From: an uncultured Desulfovibrio sp.
GTDB lineage: Bacteria > Desulfobacterota > Desulfovibrionia > Desulfovibrionales > Desulfovibrionaceae
Length of the DNA stretch: 8,021 bases
Direction: 5' to 3'
Assembly (NCBI GenBank): GCA_947177645.1
Contig: CAMWVJ010000043.1
Location: forward strand, 1-8,021
A program made the translations under genes and the position numbers. Positions 1 through 6,156 of the stretch are shown piece by piece (position 1 is the stretch's first letter; each line of letters begins with the position of its first letter). Under the pieces are notes generated by a model. The model had not been told where the DNA came from. It ran no database searches and was given only the letters and a program-made list of their open reading frames with translations.

Positions 1-53
1 TTTCTCTGACGCAGCAAGCAGCAAAAAGGCTGTTTTTGACGGATAATTTCGGC
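1..53 (+). repeat. Left copy of 53-bp inverted repeat flanking the MFS gene (truncated by window edge)
   Basis: Positions 1-53 match the reverse complement of 1521-1573. By hand alignment 48 of 53 positions agree, with mismatches at 4, 21, 23, 26 and 45. The longest exact block includes CTGACGCAGCAAGCA (6-20), and a second covers GGCTGTTTTTGACGGAT (28-44). Identity stops at position 54. The right copy sits inside a longer palindromic element, so this left copy probably continues beyond the window start, but that part cannot be seen. It lies downstream of the MFS gene on that gene's strand. No transposase or clear target-site duplication is visible, so whether it is mobile is unknown. Confidence 0.85.
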
Positions 54-143
54 ATTAAATAGGCGGCAGAAGCAGCACGAACCCCGCTCCCCCGCCGCTA
101 CTGCCTCAGCGCAGCAGGATGACAACCCTGAGCACAAAGCCCC

Positions 144-1430
144 TCACGCCGCCCCGCGCAGGGCCTCGCGGTCGGCGCGCAGCACCCGCGCCCGGTCGAT
201 GATCATGAACAGCCCGCAGCAGGCCACGCTCACGGCGCCCGCCGTGAACACCCCCTGATAGCCGAACCCCGCCTGCATCACGAGGCCGCCGATGATGGGC
301 GCCAGCATGCCGCTGGCGTCAAAGGTGGCCATCATCACGTTGGAATTCACCGAGCGCATCTCCGGGGTGGAGCGGTCATAGACCGCCGCCGCCAGGAGCG
401 GATAGAGCAGGCCGAGGCTCAGCCCGTAGACGCAGGCGAGCGGCAGGAAGCTCCACTCCGGCCCCCACGCGAGCCCGAGCACGCAGAGCGAGAGCACGGC
501 CGCGCAGAGCGTGGTCACGCGGTAGCGCGGCAGCGTGTCCATGTGGTGGCTGCCGAAAAGGCGCACGAGGATGATGGTGACGGTGTAGGTGCTGAAGAAC
601 CAAGCCGGATGCGCCCCGGTGACGCCGCACAGGCCCTTCATGAAAAAGATGGCGATGACCGTGGTGATGCTGAAGGCGAGGCAGGAGAGGTTGACGAAGG
701 CGAGGCCCGAATGGGTGATGGCGTGCCACAGCTCCTGGCGCGACATGCCGCTTTGCGGCGCCACCTCGGGCGTGCGCAGGCGCTTGGCCAGAAGGCCGAT
801 CATGACGAAGGACGGGATGCCGAGCACGGTGGTGGCCGCGAAGAGGCGCGCCTCGCCGCCGAGCAGCGGGATAAGGCTCTCCGACACGGCCGGGATGATG
901 GAATAGGGCAAAAGCAAGGTCAGGGAAAAGAGGGCAAAGCCGCGCGCGCTCTGCCCCGGCGGGATGCAGTCCACAAGCACGGCAACCGTGCAGCAGGAAA
1001 ACACGGCGAGCGCAATGCCCTGCACGAGGCGCAGGACGAGGATGGTCTCCACGGCGCCCTTGGGCGTCACATAGGGGTAGACGAGCATGACGAGGCTCAT
1101 GACGACGAGCGAGACGACCATGGCCCCGAGCTTGCTGCGCTTGAGCATGAAGACGCTGGTGAGCGGCCGGAAAACGAGGATCATGGCGAAGAGCGCGGAG
1201 AGCAGAATGCCCCGCCACTGCGGCGCGATGCCGAGACCCTGCATCCACTGCTCGAAGCAGTAGTAGACAGCGATGAAGCTGTTGCTGCACATGGCCATGA
1301 GGAAGAGCAGGATAAAGTCGCGGGAGAGCAGCTTTTGCGGCACATGCCCCGGCTTGTCCCAGCGTTTGGGGGCTTTTTGCGGGCCGATGAAGCGGGCCGG
1401 GCCGAAGATGGCGAGCAGGGAGCGGTGCAT
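144..1430 (-). CDS. MFS-family transporter, substrate unknown
   Basis: This is a polytopic inner-membrane carrier of 428 residues, a normal length for a 12-helix major facilitator protein. A basic N-terminal tail of about 35 residues precedes the first helix. The loop between helices 2 and 3 has a degenerate motif A around residues 88-104 (RPLTSVFMLKRSKLG). Helix 4 carries RLVQGIALAVFSC at 134-146, as is common in drug/H+ antiporter-like members. A hydrophilic linker at about 216-236 separates the two halves, and DRSTPEMRSVNSN at 352-364 resembles the equivalent C-half loop. The start is the ATG at 1428-1430, preceded by GGAG seven bases upstream. A longer in-frame reading from a TTG at 1536-1538 would begin inside the repeat and adds a proline-rich, unconserved-looking stretch, so I rejected it. 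The gene stands alone between the two inverted repeats and follows the dikinase-like gene on the same strand after a 311-bp gap. The substrate cannot be inferred; efflux or uptake of a small metabolite are both possible. Confidence 0.85.
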   Translation of the reverse strand: MHRSLLAIFGPARFIGPQKAPKRWDKPGHVPQKLLSRDFILLFLMAMCSNSFIAVYYCFEQWMQGLGIAPQWRGILLSALFAMILVFRPLTSVFMLKRSKLGAMVVSLVVMSLVMLVYPYVTPKGAVETILVLRLVQGIALAVFSCCTVAVLVDCIPPGQSARGFALFSLTLLLPYSIIPAVSESLIPLLGGEARLFAATTVLGIPSFVMIGLLAKRLRTPEVAPQSGMSRQELWHAITHSGLAFVNLSCLAFSITTVIAIFFMKGLCGVTGAHPAWFFSTYTVTIILVRLFGSHHMDTLPRYRVTTLCAAVLSLCVLGLAWGPEWSFLPLACVYGLSLGLLYPLLAAAVYDRSTPEMRSVNSNVMMATFDASGMLAPIIGGLVMQAGFGYQGVFTAGAVSVACCGLFMIIDRARVLRADREALRGAA

Positions 1431-1437
1431 GGCATGA

Positions 1438-1441
1438 CTCC
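1438..1441 (-). promoter_or_regulatory. Ribosome binding site deciding the MFS start
   Basis: On the minus strand GGAG lies seven bases before the ATG at 1428-1430. This is the reason for choosing the 428-residue product over the 464-residue reading that starts with TTG at 1538. An ATG at 1433-1435 is in another frame (5 bases further up) and is not used. Confidence 0.6.
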
Positions 1442-1520
1442 GGGGCAGCGGGAAAGGCCGCAGCCATACGGGGGGCTTGTGAGACTTTTGCGTTGGCGGT
1501 GTGGCTGTTGCCCCTGTACC

Positions 1521-1573
1521 GCCGAAATCATCCGTCAAAAACAGCCTCTTCGGTGCTTGCTGCGTCAGAAAAA
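1521..1573 (-). repeat. Right copy of the 53-bp inverted repeat
   Basis: This is the inverted partner of positions 1-53, with 48 of 53 positions identical by hand. It lies about 90-140 bp upstream of the MFS start and overlaps the outer and inner left arms of the large palindrome at 1547-1643. On the minus strand it contains a TTTTTGACGG stretch. The TTGACG could serve as a -35 hexamer, but no matching -10 is found 16-18 bases further on, so I do not call a promoter. The conservation of this half in both copies suggests a dispersed genomic repeat family. Confidence 0.85.
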
Positions 1574-1643
1574 AATTTCCTCGGTCGAGTACTTGAGTAC
1601 ACTCCCTTCGGAAATTATTTTTCTTCCTTGCAAGCCCCGAAGA
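1547..1643. repeat. Large nested imperfect palindrome (extended hairpin), 97 bp
   Basis: Three concentric pairs of arms are visible. The outer pair is TCTTCGGTGCTTGC (1547-1560) against GCAAGCCCCGAAGA (1630-1643), 13 of 14 paired. The middle pair is GAAAAAAATTTCC (1568-1580) against GGAAATTATTTTTC (1610-1623), paired except for one bulged base. The inner pair is GTACT-TG-AGTAC (1589-1600), a perfect 5-bp palindrome with a 2-base loop. AT content is far above the surrounding DNA. It lies in the 311-bp gap (1431-1741) between the dikinase-like gene and the MFS gene, and could act as a terminator or mRNA 3' structure for the former, as a leader structure for the latter, or be a MITE/REP-like repeat. 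The remaining part of the gap holds only the small stem at 1678-1702 and no gene that I can support. Confidence 0.75.
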
Positions 1644-1677
1644 ATCTTATTTTTTAGGATCCTTCCGGCACCAGCAC

Positions 1678-1702
1678 CCGTCTTCCGCTACGCTCCAGAC
1701 GG
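1678..1702 (-). other. Small stem-loop just downstream of the dikinase-like gene
   Basis: CCGTCT (1678-1683) pairs with AGACGG (1697-1702) around a 13-base loop, about 40 bases past the minus-strand stop codon at 1742. An alternative pairing, TTCCG with CGGAA, overlaps it. No T-tract follows on the minus strand, so it is at best a factor-dependent terminator or an mRNA end-stabilising hairpin. It may also be chance. Confidence 0.3.
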
Positions 1703-1741
1703 AATGAAGGAAAATTTGTCCGCGGCCGTGCAGAACCTGGC

Positions 1742-4441
1742 CTAGTGGTATTCCCCGTTGAGAAAGTTGGCGGCGAAGGTCTGGACGGCGGCCTCGCTGA
1801 CCATGAGCATGTCCATCTGGCGCGTCATGATGAGCAGGCGCCCCAGCTGGTCGAGGCGGGAGCAGATCTCGAGCTTCGGGTATTTCTGGAAGCGCGCGCG
1901 CACCCTATCATGGAGCACGTCGATGGTAAAGCCGAGCTCGCTCAGGATAAGGCCGATGCAGCGCGCTCGCCGCCCGCGCTGCACATCGCCGGCGGCGCCG
2001 CCCGCGAACTCGAAGCGGATGTAGTTCTTGTTCACCGTGTCGCCGCACCAGCTGTCAAGAATGGCGTAGTGGTAGCCCACCCGCGAGGAGAAATTGAGGT
2101 AGCGGTCGGACACGATGGCATAGCTCCTGTCGCCGAAGCGCTGGCCCCCCTGGAGATTGCCGCCGATCATGCTCTGGCCCATCACCGAGAGAAAGCCGCG
2201 CATGTTCACTGGGCGCGGCCCCCGCGCCTGCACGGCCGGGTGCAGCTTGCCGGCGAGCTGGGGCCTGAAGGGCACGCGGGTCACGTCCTCGGGCGTCACT
2301 TCGGGCCGGTGCGGCGGCTTGAGGCCGCCGCCGAGGTCGATGACATAGAGATCCAGCGGCACCGCGCACACGAGGCGGCTGGCCGCGCCCGCGCCGCCGC
2401 TTTCCGAAAGGCTGTCGGAAAGGAGGAACATCTCCGCATAGCTCTTCTCATGGGCGTAGCGCATGATGTCGTGCAGCGACATGCAGTTGGCCGGGGCGAA
2501 GAGCTCGGACTGCGGGTCGATGAGGTGCAGCGGCAGGATATAGGGCGCCACGCGCCGGAGCAGCACCTGCGCCGGGTTGTCGGCCTGGGGCGGCTGGCGG
2601 CGGCGCAGGCTCAAGGCCAGAAGTTCGGGCACCTCGCCCGCGAACACGCGGCCGAGCAGCGCGTCCACCGTGACCACCTCGCCGTCGGAAAGCAGGCTCA
2701 CGGCGCCGGGCACGTTCATGAGCGCGGGCACGCCGAATTCCCGGCAGAGGGACGCCAGATGCCCGGTGAGGCTGCCCGTCTCGGCCACCAAGGCGGCCGC
2801 GCGCCGGAGCGCGGTCATCACATTGGGCGAGGAATGCTCGATGACCATCACCGCGCCCTCGGGGAAGTGCGTCAGGTCCTCGTTGGGGTGGGCGTGCATC
2901 ACCGGGCCGCAGCCCACGCCCCGGGCCGCGATGTCCGCCCCGAAGAGCAGGGGCCGCAAGTGCCCGAGCGCGGGCAGGGTGCATTCCTCCGAGGCGCTGT
3001 CCGGGCTCGCGCAGTCAAGGCCCATGGGCCGCGCCTGGAGGAGCACGATGCGGTCGTCCTGGTCCACGGCCCATTCCATGTCCTGCGGATACTGGTAATG
3101 GCGCTCGAGGGTGAGGGCCATGGCCGCGATGTCCGCCGCCTGCGCGTCGCTCAGGGAGGGCATGTCGCGCATGTCCTCGGGCACTTCGGCGAGCACGCAT
3201 TCCGCGTGCTCCCCGTGGCGCAGGAGCACCAGCTCCATCTCCTTGTGCGCGATGACGCACTGCGTCACCTTGCCCGTGGCGCGGGACACGAGCCACTGGT
3301 CCGGCGTGCCCGTGCCGTCGGCCACCATCTCCCCCAGGCCCCAGAGGCCGTTGATGAGCACGCAGTTGGAGCGCAAATCGACCGGGTGCCGCGAAAAGGC
3401 CACGCCGGCCGCGCGCGCGTCCACCATCTCCACGCAGCACAGGCCCATGCCGGTGGCGTCGAGCGCATAGCCGTGCGCCGCCCTGTAGGTGAGGGCGCGC
3501 TCGGAAAAGAGGCTCGCGATGACCGTTTTCATGGCCGTGAGCAGCTCGGGCCGCATGACGCCGAGCACGCTGTGGTACTGCCCGGCGAAGGACTGCACGC
3601 CGTCCTCGGCCACGGCGCTGGAGCGCAGGGCCGCCACCGCCTTGTCGCGGTCGTCGCCGAAGGCGTCGTCCCACGCGGCGTACATGGCGCGGGCGAGGTC
3701 CGCGGGCACGGGCGCGGCCATGATGAGGCGCTCGGCCTCGCGCGCGGCTTTGCGGATGGTGGAGGGCTTTTCCACATCCACCCGCCGCAGGGCCTCGTAG
3801 ATGCGGCCGAAAAGGTCGCCGTTGCGCAAAAGGAAGATGGTCGCCGCCTTGATGGTCACGGCGAAGCCGCGTGGCACGGGCAGCCCGAGCATGTTCTTGA
3901 GCTCGCCCAGGTTGGCGTTCTTGCCGCCCACGATATAGGCCATGCTCGCGTCCACCTCGGAGAGGGGCACGGTGACGGTGCGCAGGTCGCCGCGGGTGTG
4001 GCTGCGCAACTCGCGCTCGATGCGGCCGCCGAGCGCCTTGGCCGCGCTCACGAGCTCGGTATAGCGGTTGCCGGACATGGCGTTGAGGCTCTCGGCCATG
4101 CGCTCGCAGAGAAAGACCGCCCGGCGCGCCTCCTTGCGCACCTCGCGCGTCTCGAGGCTGCGCTCGCCCTGCTGGGCCTGGGTCAGGGCCGCGAGGATGC
4201 CGGCGAGATCGGCATTGGCCTGGAGCAGTTCCTTAAACGACGCATAGCGGCGGTTGAAGGCGGCCATGGCCTCGGCGCGGGAAAGGCCGCGGCGCGGGCG
4301 GAAAAAGCGCAGCAGGCGCTCGGCGAAGGAGGGCTTTTCGGGGGCCGCGCTGGCAGCGGGGCCGTTTTCCACATCGTCCTTGCGGTCTTTGCGGGCCGCG
4401 CTGTCGGGCGCGGAACTTTTGCCGGTATGCTCGGGGGCCAT
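1742..4441 (-). CDS. PEP synthase/PPDK-like phosphotransferase with atypical C-terminus
   Basis: The 899-residue product begins with a disordered charged tail (about 1-45) and a helical region (about 55-150) containing FKELLQANADLAGILAAL. The PPDK-type ATP-binding domain follows at about 156-475: GGKNANLGEL (172-181), LRSSAVAED (272-280), AGVAFSRHPV (345-354), GLWGLGE (365-371) and VLLQARP (466-472) are all recognisable. A swivel domain at about 525-605 holds ETGSLTGHLASLCREFGVPAL, in which His561 is in the phosphohistidine position. In PEP synthase and PPDK a PEP/pyruvate-binding barrel comes next. Here the last 270 residues show none of its motifs, but have a conserved-looking block (GDRSYAIVSDRYLNFSSRVGYHY, about 770-792; GRLLIMTRQMDMLM, 867-880). 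It probably transfers a phosphate from ATP via His561 to an unknown acceptor, as phenylphosphate synthase or rifampin phosphotransferase do, rather than making PEP. The ATG at 4439-4441 is chosen for its ribosome binding site. It is divergent from the permease cluster. Confidence 0.85.
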   Translation of the reverse strand: MAPEHTGKSSAPDSAARKDRKDDVENGPAASAAPEKPSFAERLLRFFRPRRGLSRAEAMAAFNRRYASFKELLQANADLAGILAALTQAQQGERSLETREVRKEARRAVFLCERMAESLNAMSGNRYTELVSAAKALGGRIERELRSHTRGDLRTVTVPLSEVDASMAYIVGGKNANLGELKNMLGLPVPRGFAVTIKAATIFLLRNGDLFGRIYEALRRVDVEKPSTIRKAAREAERLIMAAPVPADLARAMYAAWDDAFGDDRDKAVAALRSSAVAEDGVQSFAGQYHSVLGVMRPELLTAMKTVIASLFSERALTYRAAHGYALDATGMGLCCVEMVDARAAGVAFSRHPVDLRSNCVLINGLWGLGEMVADGTGTPDQWLVSRATGKVTQCVIAHKEMELVLLRHGEHAECVLAEVPEDMRDMPSLSDAQAADIAAMALTLERHYQYPQDMEWAVDQDDRIVLLQARPMGLDCASPDSASEECTLPALGHLRPLLFGADIAARGVGCGPVMHAHPNEDLTHFPEGAVMVIEHSSPNVMTALRRAAALVAETGSLTGHLASLCREFGVPALMNVPGAVSLLSDGEVVTVDALLGRVFAGEVPELLALSLRRRQPPQADNPAQVLLRRVAPYILPLHLIDPQSELFAPANCMSLHDIMRYAHEKSYAEMFLLSDSLSESGGAGAASRLVCAVPLDLYVIDLGGGLKPPHRPEVTPEDVTRVPFRPQLAGKLHPAVQARGPRPVNMRGFLSVMGQSMIGGNLQGGQRFGDRSYAIVSDRYLNFSSRVGYHYAILDSWCGDTVNKNYIRFEFAGGAAGDVQRGRRARCIGLILSELGFTIDVLHDRVRARFQKYPKLEICSRLDQLGRLLIMTRQMDMLMVSEAAVQTFAANFLNGEYH

Positions 4442-4447
4442 GGGCAT

Positions 4448-4451
4448 CCTC
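4448..4451 (-). promoter_or_regulatory. Ribosome binding site deciding the dikinase-like start
   Basis: GAGG on the minus strand abuts an ATG at 4445-4447 with no spacer, which cannot be used efficiently. It stands six bases before the in-frame ATG at 4439-4441, which is therefore the likely start. The two readings differ by only two residues. Confidence 0.6.
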
Positions 4452-4506
4452 GCGTCATGATGAAAAAATACACCGGGCCGGGGCCGGCCGCGCGGAAGCG
4501 CGCCGT

Positions 4507-4520
4507 TCCTAGCCTAGGTG
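4507..4520. promoter_or_regulatory. Palindromic candidate operator CCTAG-C-CTAGG
   Basis: CCTAGCCTAGG (4508-4518) is a perfect 5-bp-arm palindrome around one base. A related sequence in the opposite orientation, CACTAGGCTTAGGA (4621-4634), covers the predicted transcription start of the rightward promoter. Read as reverse complement it is TCCTAAGCCTAGTG, against TCCTAGCCTAGGTG here. The centres are about 115 bp apart. They may be paired binding sites for a regulator, but this is a guess from two short sequences. Confidence 0.3.
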
Positions 4521-4586
4521 AGAACGCGGCCCCGCGCAAGCCGCCCGCGCCGCCCTCTCGGGCCCGCGGAAAGTGCCCGGACGGGC

Positions 4587-4615
4587 TTGCCATTATTTTC
4601 ACATCCGGGTATAAG
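4587..4615 (+). promoter_or_regulatory. Sigma-70-type promoter for the permease gene cluster
   Basis: The -35 hexamer TTGCCA (4587-4592) and the -10 hexamer TATAAG (4610-4615) each match 5 of 6 consensus bases, with the ideal 17-base spacer. The spacer is AT-rich in otherwise GC-rich DNA. Transcription would start near 4622, giving a leader of about 135 nt before the ATG at 4759. Confidence 0.7.
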
Positions 4616-4719
4616 GCTGGCACTAGGCTTAGGATTTTGTGGCAGAATGGAAGTACCGCCACGGTTCGCGCCGCGTCCCCATCCTGGCGCGAGGCCCCCC
4701 TGCCGTTGTGTGCGGGATG

Positions 4720-4753
4720 CCTCCATTCCTTGGATTCCCCTTTCCGCTGGAGG
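4720..4753 (+). promoter_or_regulatory. Leader stem that could mask the first ribosome binding site
   Basis: CCTCCA (4720-4725) is complementary to TGGAGG (4748-4753), which includes the GGAGG ribosome binding site of the gene starting at 4759. The 22-base loop is pyrimidine-rich. An upstream hairpin, CGCGCC (4667-4672) with GGCGCG (4686-4691), lies in the same leader. Together they could allow translational control, but six base pairs could arise by chance and no known riboswitch fold is recognised. Confidence 0.25.
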
Positions 4754-4758
4754 ATGTC

Positions 4759-5061
4759 ATGAGGAAACTGCGCCGACTGTGGACCTGGATCTTGGGCTGC
4801 GCGCTCGTCTTGCCCGCCCTGATGCCTTCAATCGCCCTTGCCGCCAAGAAGAAAGCCGATGTCGTCATCGTGGCCGACACCCGCAAGCTCGACGGCATCC
4901 TTTACTGGTGGGCCGAAATGTATAACGAGAGCCACCTGCTCTTCGCCATCATGACCATGGTCATCATCCCCATCATCGGCTGCATTCTCGGCTGGCTCGC
5001 CGATATCGTCATGTCGCACATCGGCATCGACCTCAAACACCGCGAACTGGCGGAAAAGTAG
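4759..5061 (+). CDS. Small membrane protein with signal peptide, permease-associated
   Basis: This 100-residue protein has a basic N-terminus and hydrophobic core followed by ALA-A, a good signal peptidase I site after residue 28. A short soluble stretch follows (about 29-59, with KKKADVVIVADTRKLDGILYWW). A single strong membrane helix lies at about 60-86 (LLFAIMTMVIIPIIGCILGWLADIVM), before a short charged tail (KHRELAEK). GGAGG lies five bases before the ATG, and in-frame codons further upstream (GTG at 4639) have no such site. It is the first gene of the plus-strand cluster, 18 bp before the permease gene, so it probably serves as an accessory or stabilising subunit of that permease. The family has no function that I know of. 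If the leader peptide is not cleaved it would be a two-helix protein instead. Confidence 0.85.
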   Translation: MRKLRRLWTWILGCALVLPALMPSIALAAKKKADVVIVADTRKLDGILYWWAEMYNESHLLFAIMTMVIIPIIGCILGWLADIVMSHIGIDLKHRELAEK

Positions 5062-5079
5062 CCCGGAAAGGAGGCACTC

Positions 5080-6144
5080 ATGGACTGGCTGTATATCTTG
5101 ATGCCCATTTCCGGCGTGATGATTTTCTGGCCCGGCCTGATCATTCTCGGTCTCGGCGTGGGCATCATCGGCGGCTTCTTCGGCCTGGGTGGCGCCTGGA
5201 TGGTCACGCCGGGCCTCAACATCCTCGGCTTCCCCATGGCTTTCGCCATCGGTACGGACGTGGCCCAGATGGCGGGCAAGTCGCTCATCTCCACCATGCG
5301 CCACGGCAAGTTCGGTAATGTGGACTACCTGCTCGGCATCACCATGCTCATCGGTACTGTGGTGGGCGTGGAGATCGGCGCCCAGATGGTCATGTGGCTC
5401 GAGCGCATCGGCTCGGTGGACAAGGTCGTCCGCTGGCTCTATGTGGTGCTGCTCGTGCTGCTCGCCTGGCTCGTCTTCCATGACGTGTGGCTGCGCCGCA
5501 AGAAGGAGCGCGAAGCCGCGGCCCAGCACAAGGAACTTGACAAGGCCGCCGTGGGCGTGGACTGGGCGAGCAAGCTCCAGGCCATCCACATCCCGCCTGT
5601 GGTGCATTTCAAGAACGCGGGCATCACCTGTTCCGCGTGGCTGCCCATCACGGTGAGCCTCTTCACCGGCTGGCTCGCCGGTATCCTCGGCATCGGCGGC
5701 GGCCTCATCCGCATGCCCGCCCTCGTCTACCTCGTGGGCTGCCCGACGCACCTCGCCGTCGGCACCGACCTCTTTGAAGTGGCCATCTCCGGCCTCTACG
5801 GCACGGCCTCCTACGCCTACAAGGGCCGCGTGGAGCTGATGGCCGCCCTGATCATGCTCTGCGGCGCGGCCATCGGCGCGCAGATCGGCGTGGTCGCCAC
5901 CAAGTACGTCAAGGGCTACGGCATCCGCTTCGTGTTCGGCCTGGCCGTGCTCGGCTGCCTCATGTCCGTCGTGCTCAAGCTCCTCCAGGCCGAATTCCCG
6001 TCCTGGGGCTGGCTGCTCGGCCCGCTGGCCACCGTGGAAGTGCTCGGCTTCGTGAGCGCCATCTCCATTTACATCGCCGTGCGCATGGTGCAGGGCGCCA
6101 AGGCGGAATTGGCCGCCAAGAAGCAACAGGCCGCCGGCAACTAG
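5080..6144 (+). CDS. TauE/SafE-family membrane permease (putative sulfite/organosulfonate exporter)
   Basis: The 354-residue product shows the internal duplication typical of this family. The first half has IIGGFFGLGGAWMVTPGL (29-46) and IGTDVAQMAGKS (57-68). The second has LAGILGIGGGLIRMPAL (199-215) and VGTDLFEVAISG (227-238), and each is followed by a glycine-rich helix ending in GAQ. I estimate eight to nine membrane helices. A hydrophilic insert at about 138-185, beginning RRKKEREAAAQHKELDK, separates the halves and makes the protein longer than the usual 250-270 residues. AAGGAGG lies five bases before the ATG. Family members export sulfite, sulfoacetate or related anions, or move other small acids; the substrate here is not determined by sequence. 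The gene lies between a small membrane protein and a lipoprotein with gaps of 18 and 12 bp, so the three are almost certainly cotranscribed and may form one complex. Confidence 0.9.
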   Translation: MDWLYILMPISGVMIFWPGLIILGLGVGIIGGFFGLGGAWMVTPGLNILGFPMAFAIGTDVAQMAGKSLISTMRHGKFGNVDYLLGITMLIGTVVGVEIGAQMVMWLERIGSVDKVVRWLYVVLLVLLAWLVFHDVWLRRKKEREAAAQHKELDKAAVGVDWASKLQAIHIPPVVHFKNAGITCSAWLPITVSLFTGWLAGILGIGGGLIRMPALVYLVGCPTHLAVGTDLFEVAISGLYGTASYAYKGRVELMAALIMLCGAAIGAQIGVVATKYVKGYGIRFVFGLAVLGCLMSVVLKLLQAEFPSWGWLLGPLATVEVLGFVSAISIYIAVRMVQGAKAELAAKKQQAAGN

Positions 6145-6156
6145 GAGGAGAACGCC

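Larger units (their letters stand above)
4442..4758. other. Divergent intergenic region between the dikinase-like gene and the permease cluster
   Basis: This stretch of 317 bp contains no supportable gene. An open frame enters it from the first cluster gene, with a GTG at 4639, but it lacks a ribosome binding site. It holds a rightward sigma-70-type promoter (4587-4615), two related CCTAG-type palindromic motifs (4507-4520 and 4621-4634), short GC-rich stems (for example CGCGC at 4489-4493 with GCGCG at 4498-4502) and a leader of about 135 nt for the rightward genes. I could not identify a convincing leftward promoter for the dikinase-like gene. A TGGCAC at 4618-4623 recalls a sigma-54 -24 element, but the -12 GC is absent. 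Confidence 0.6.

Noticed and set aside
1431..1538. N-terminal extension of the MFS protein to a TTG at 1538
   Set aside because: It starts inside the repeat, has no ribosome binding site, and adds a proline-rich stretch; the ATG at 1430 has GGAG at good distance.
1521..1660. Insertion sequence in the gap upstream of the MFS gene
   Set aside because: No transposase fragment, no target-site duplication seen; only a non-coding palindromic repeat is supported.
543..1745. A plus-strand open frame of about 400 codons opposite the MFS gene
   Set aside because: Charged, low-complexity translation without membrane or domain signals, running through the inverted repeat; a shadow of the MFS gene.
1742..4441. 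Calling the gene ppsA (phosphoenolpyruvate synthase)
   Set aside because: The ATP and phosphohistidine domains fit, but the PEP/pyruvate-binding C-terminal domain is not recognisable, so the reaction should not be assumed.
4618..4634. Sigma-54 promoter suggested by TGGCAC at 4618-4623
   Set aside because: At the right distance the -12 element reads TTAG instead of TTGC, so the essential GC is missing; a better sigma-70-type promoter lies just upstream.
4639..4758. N-terminal extension of the first cluster gene to a GTG at 4639
   Set aside because: It would bury the signal peptide 40 residues inside the protein and lies almost on the predicted transcription start; GGAGG marks the ATG at 4759.
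1745..4762. A plus-strand open frame of about 1000 codons opposite the dikinase-like gene
   Set aside because: Its translation is rich in His, Arg, Gly and Ala with no domain, as expected for the complement of GC-rich codons. The minus strand carries clear family motifs through the same interval.
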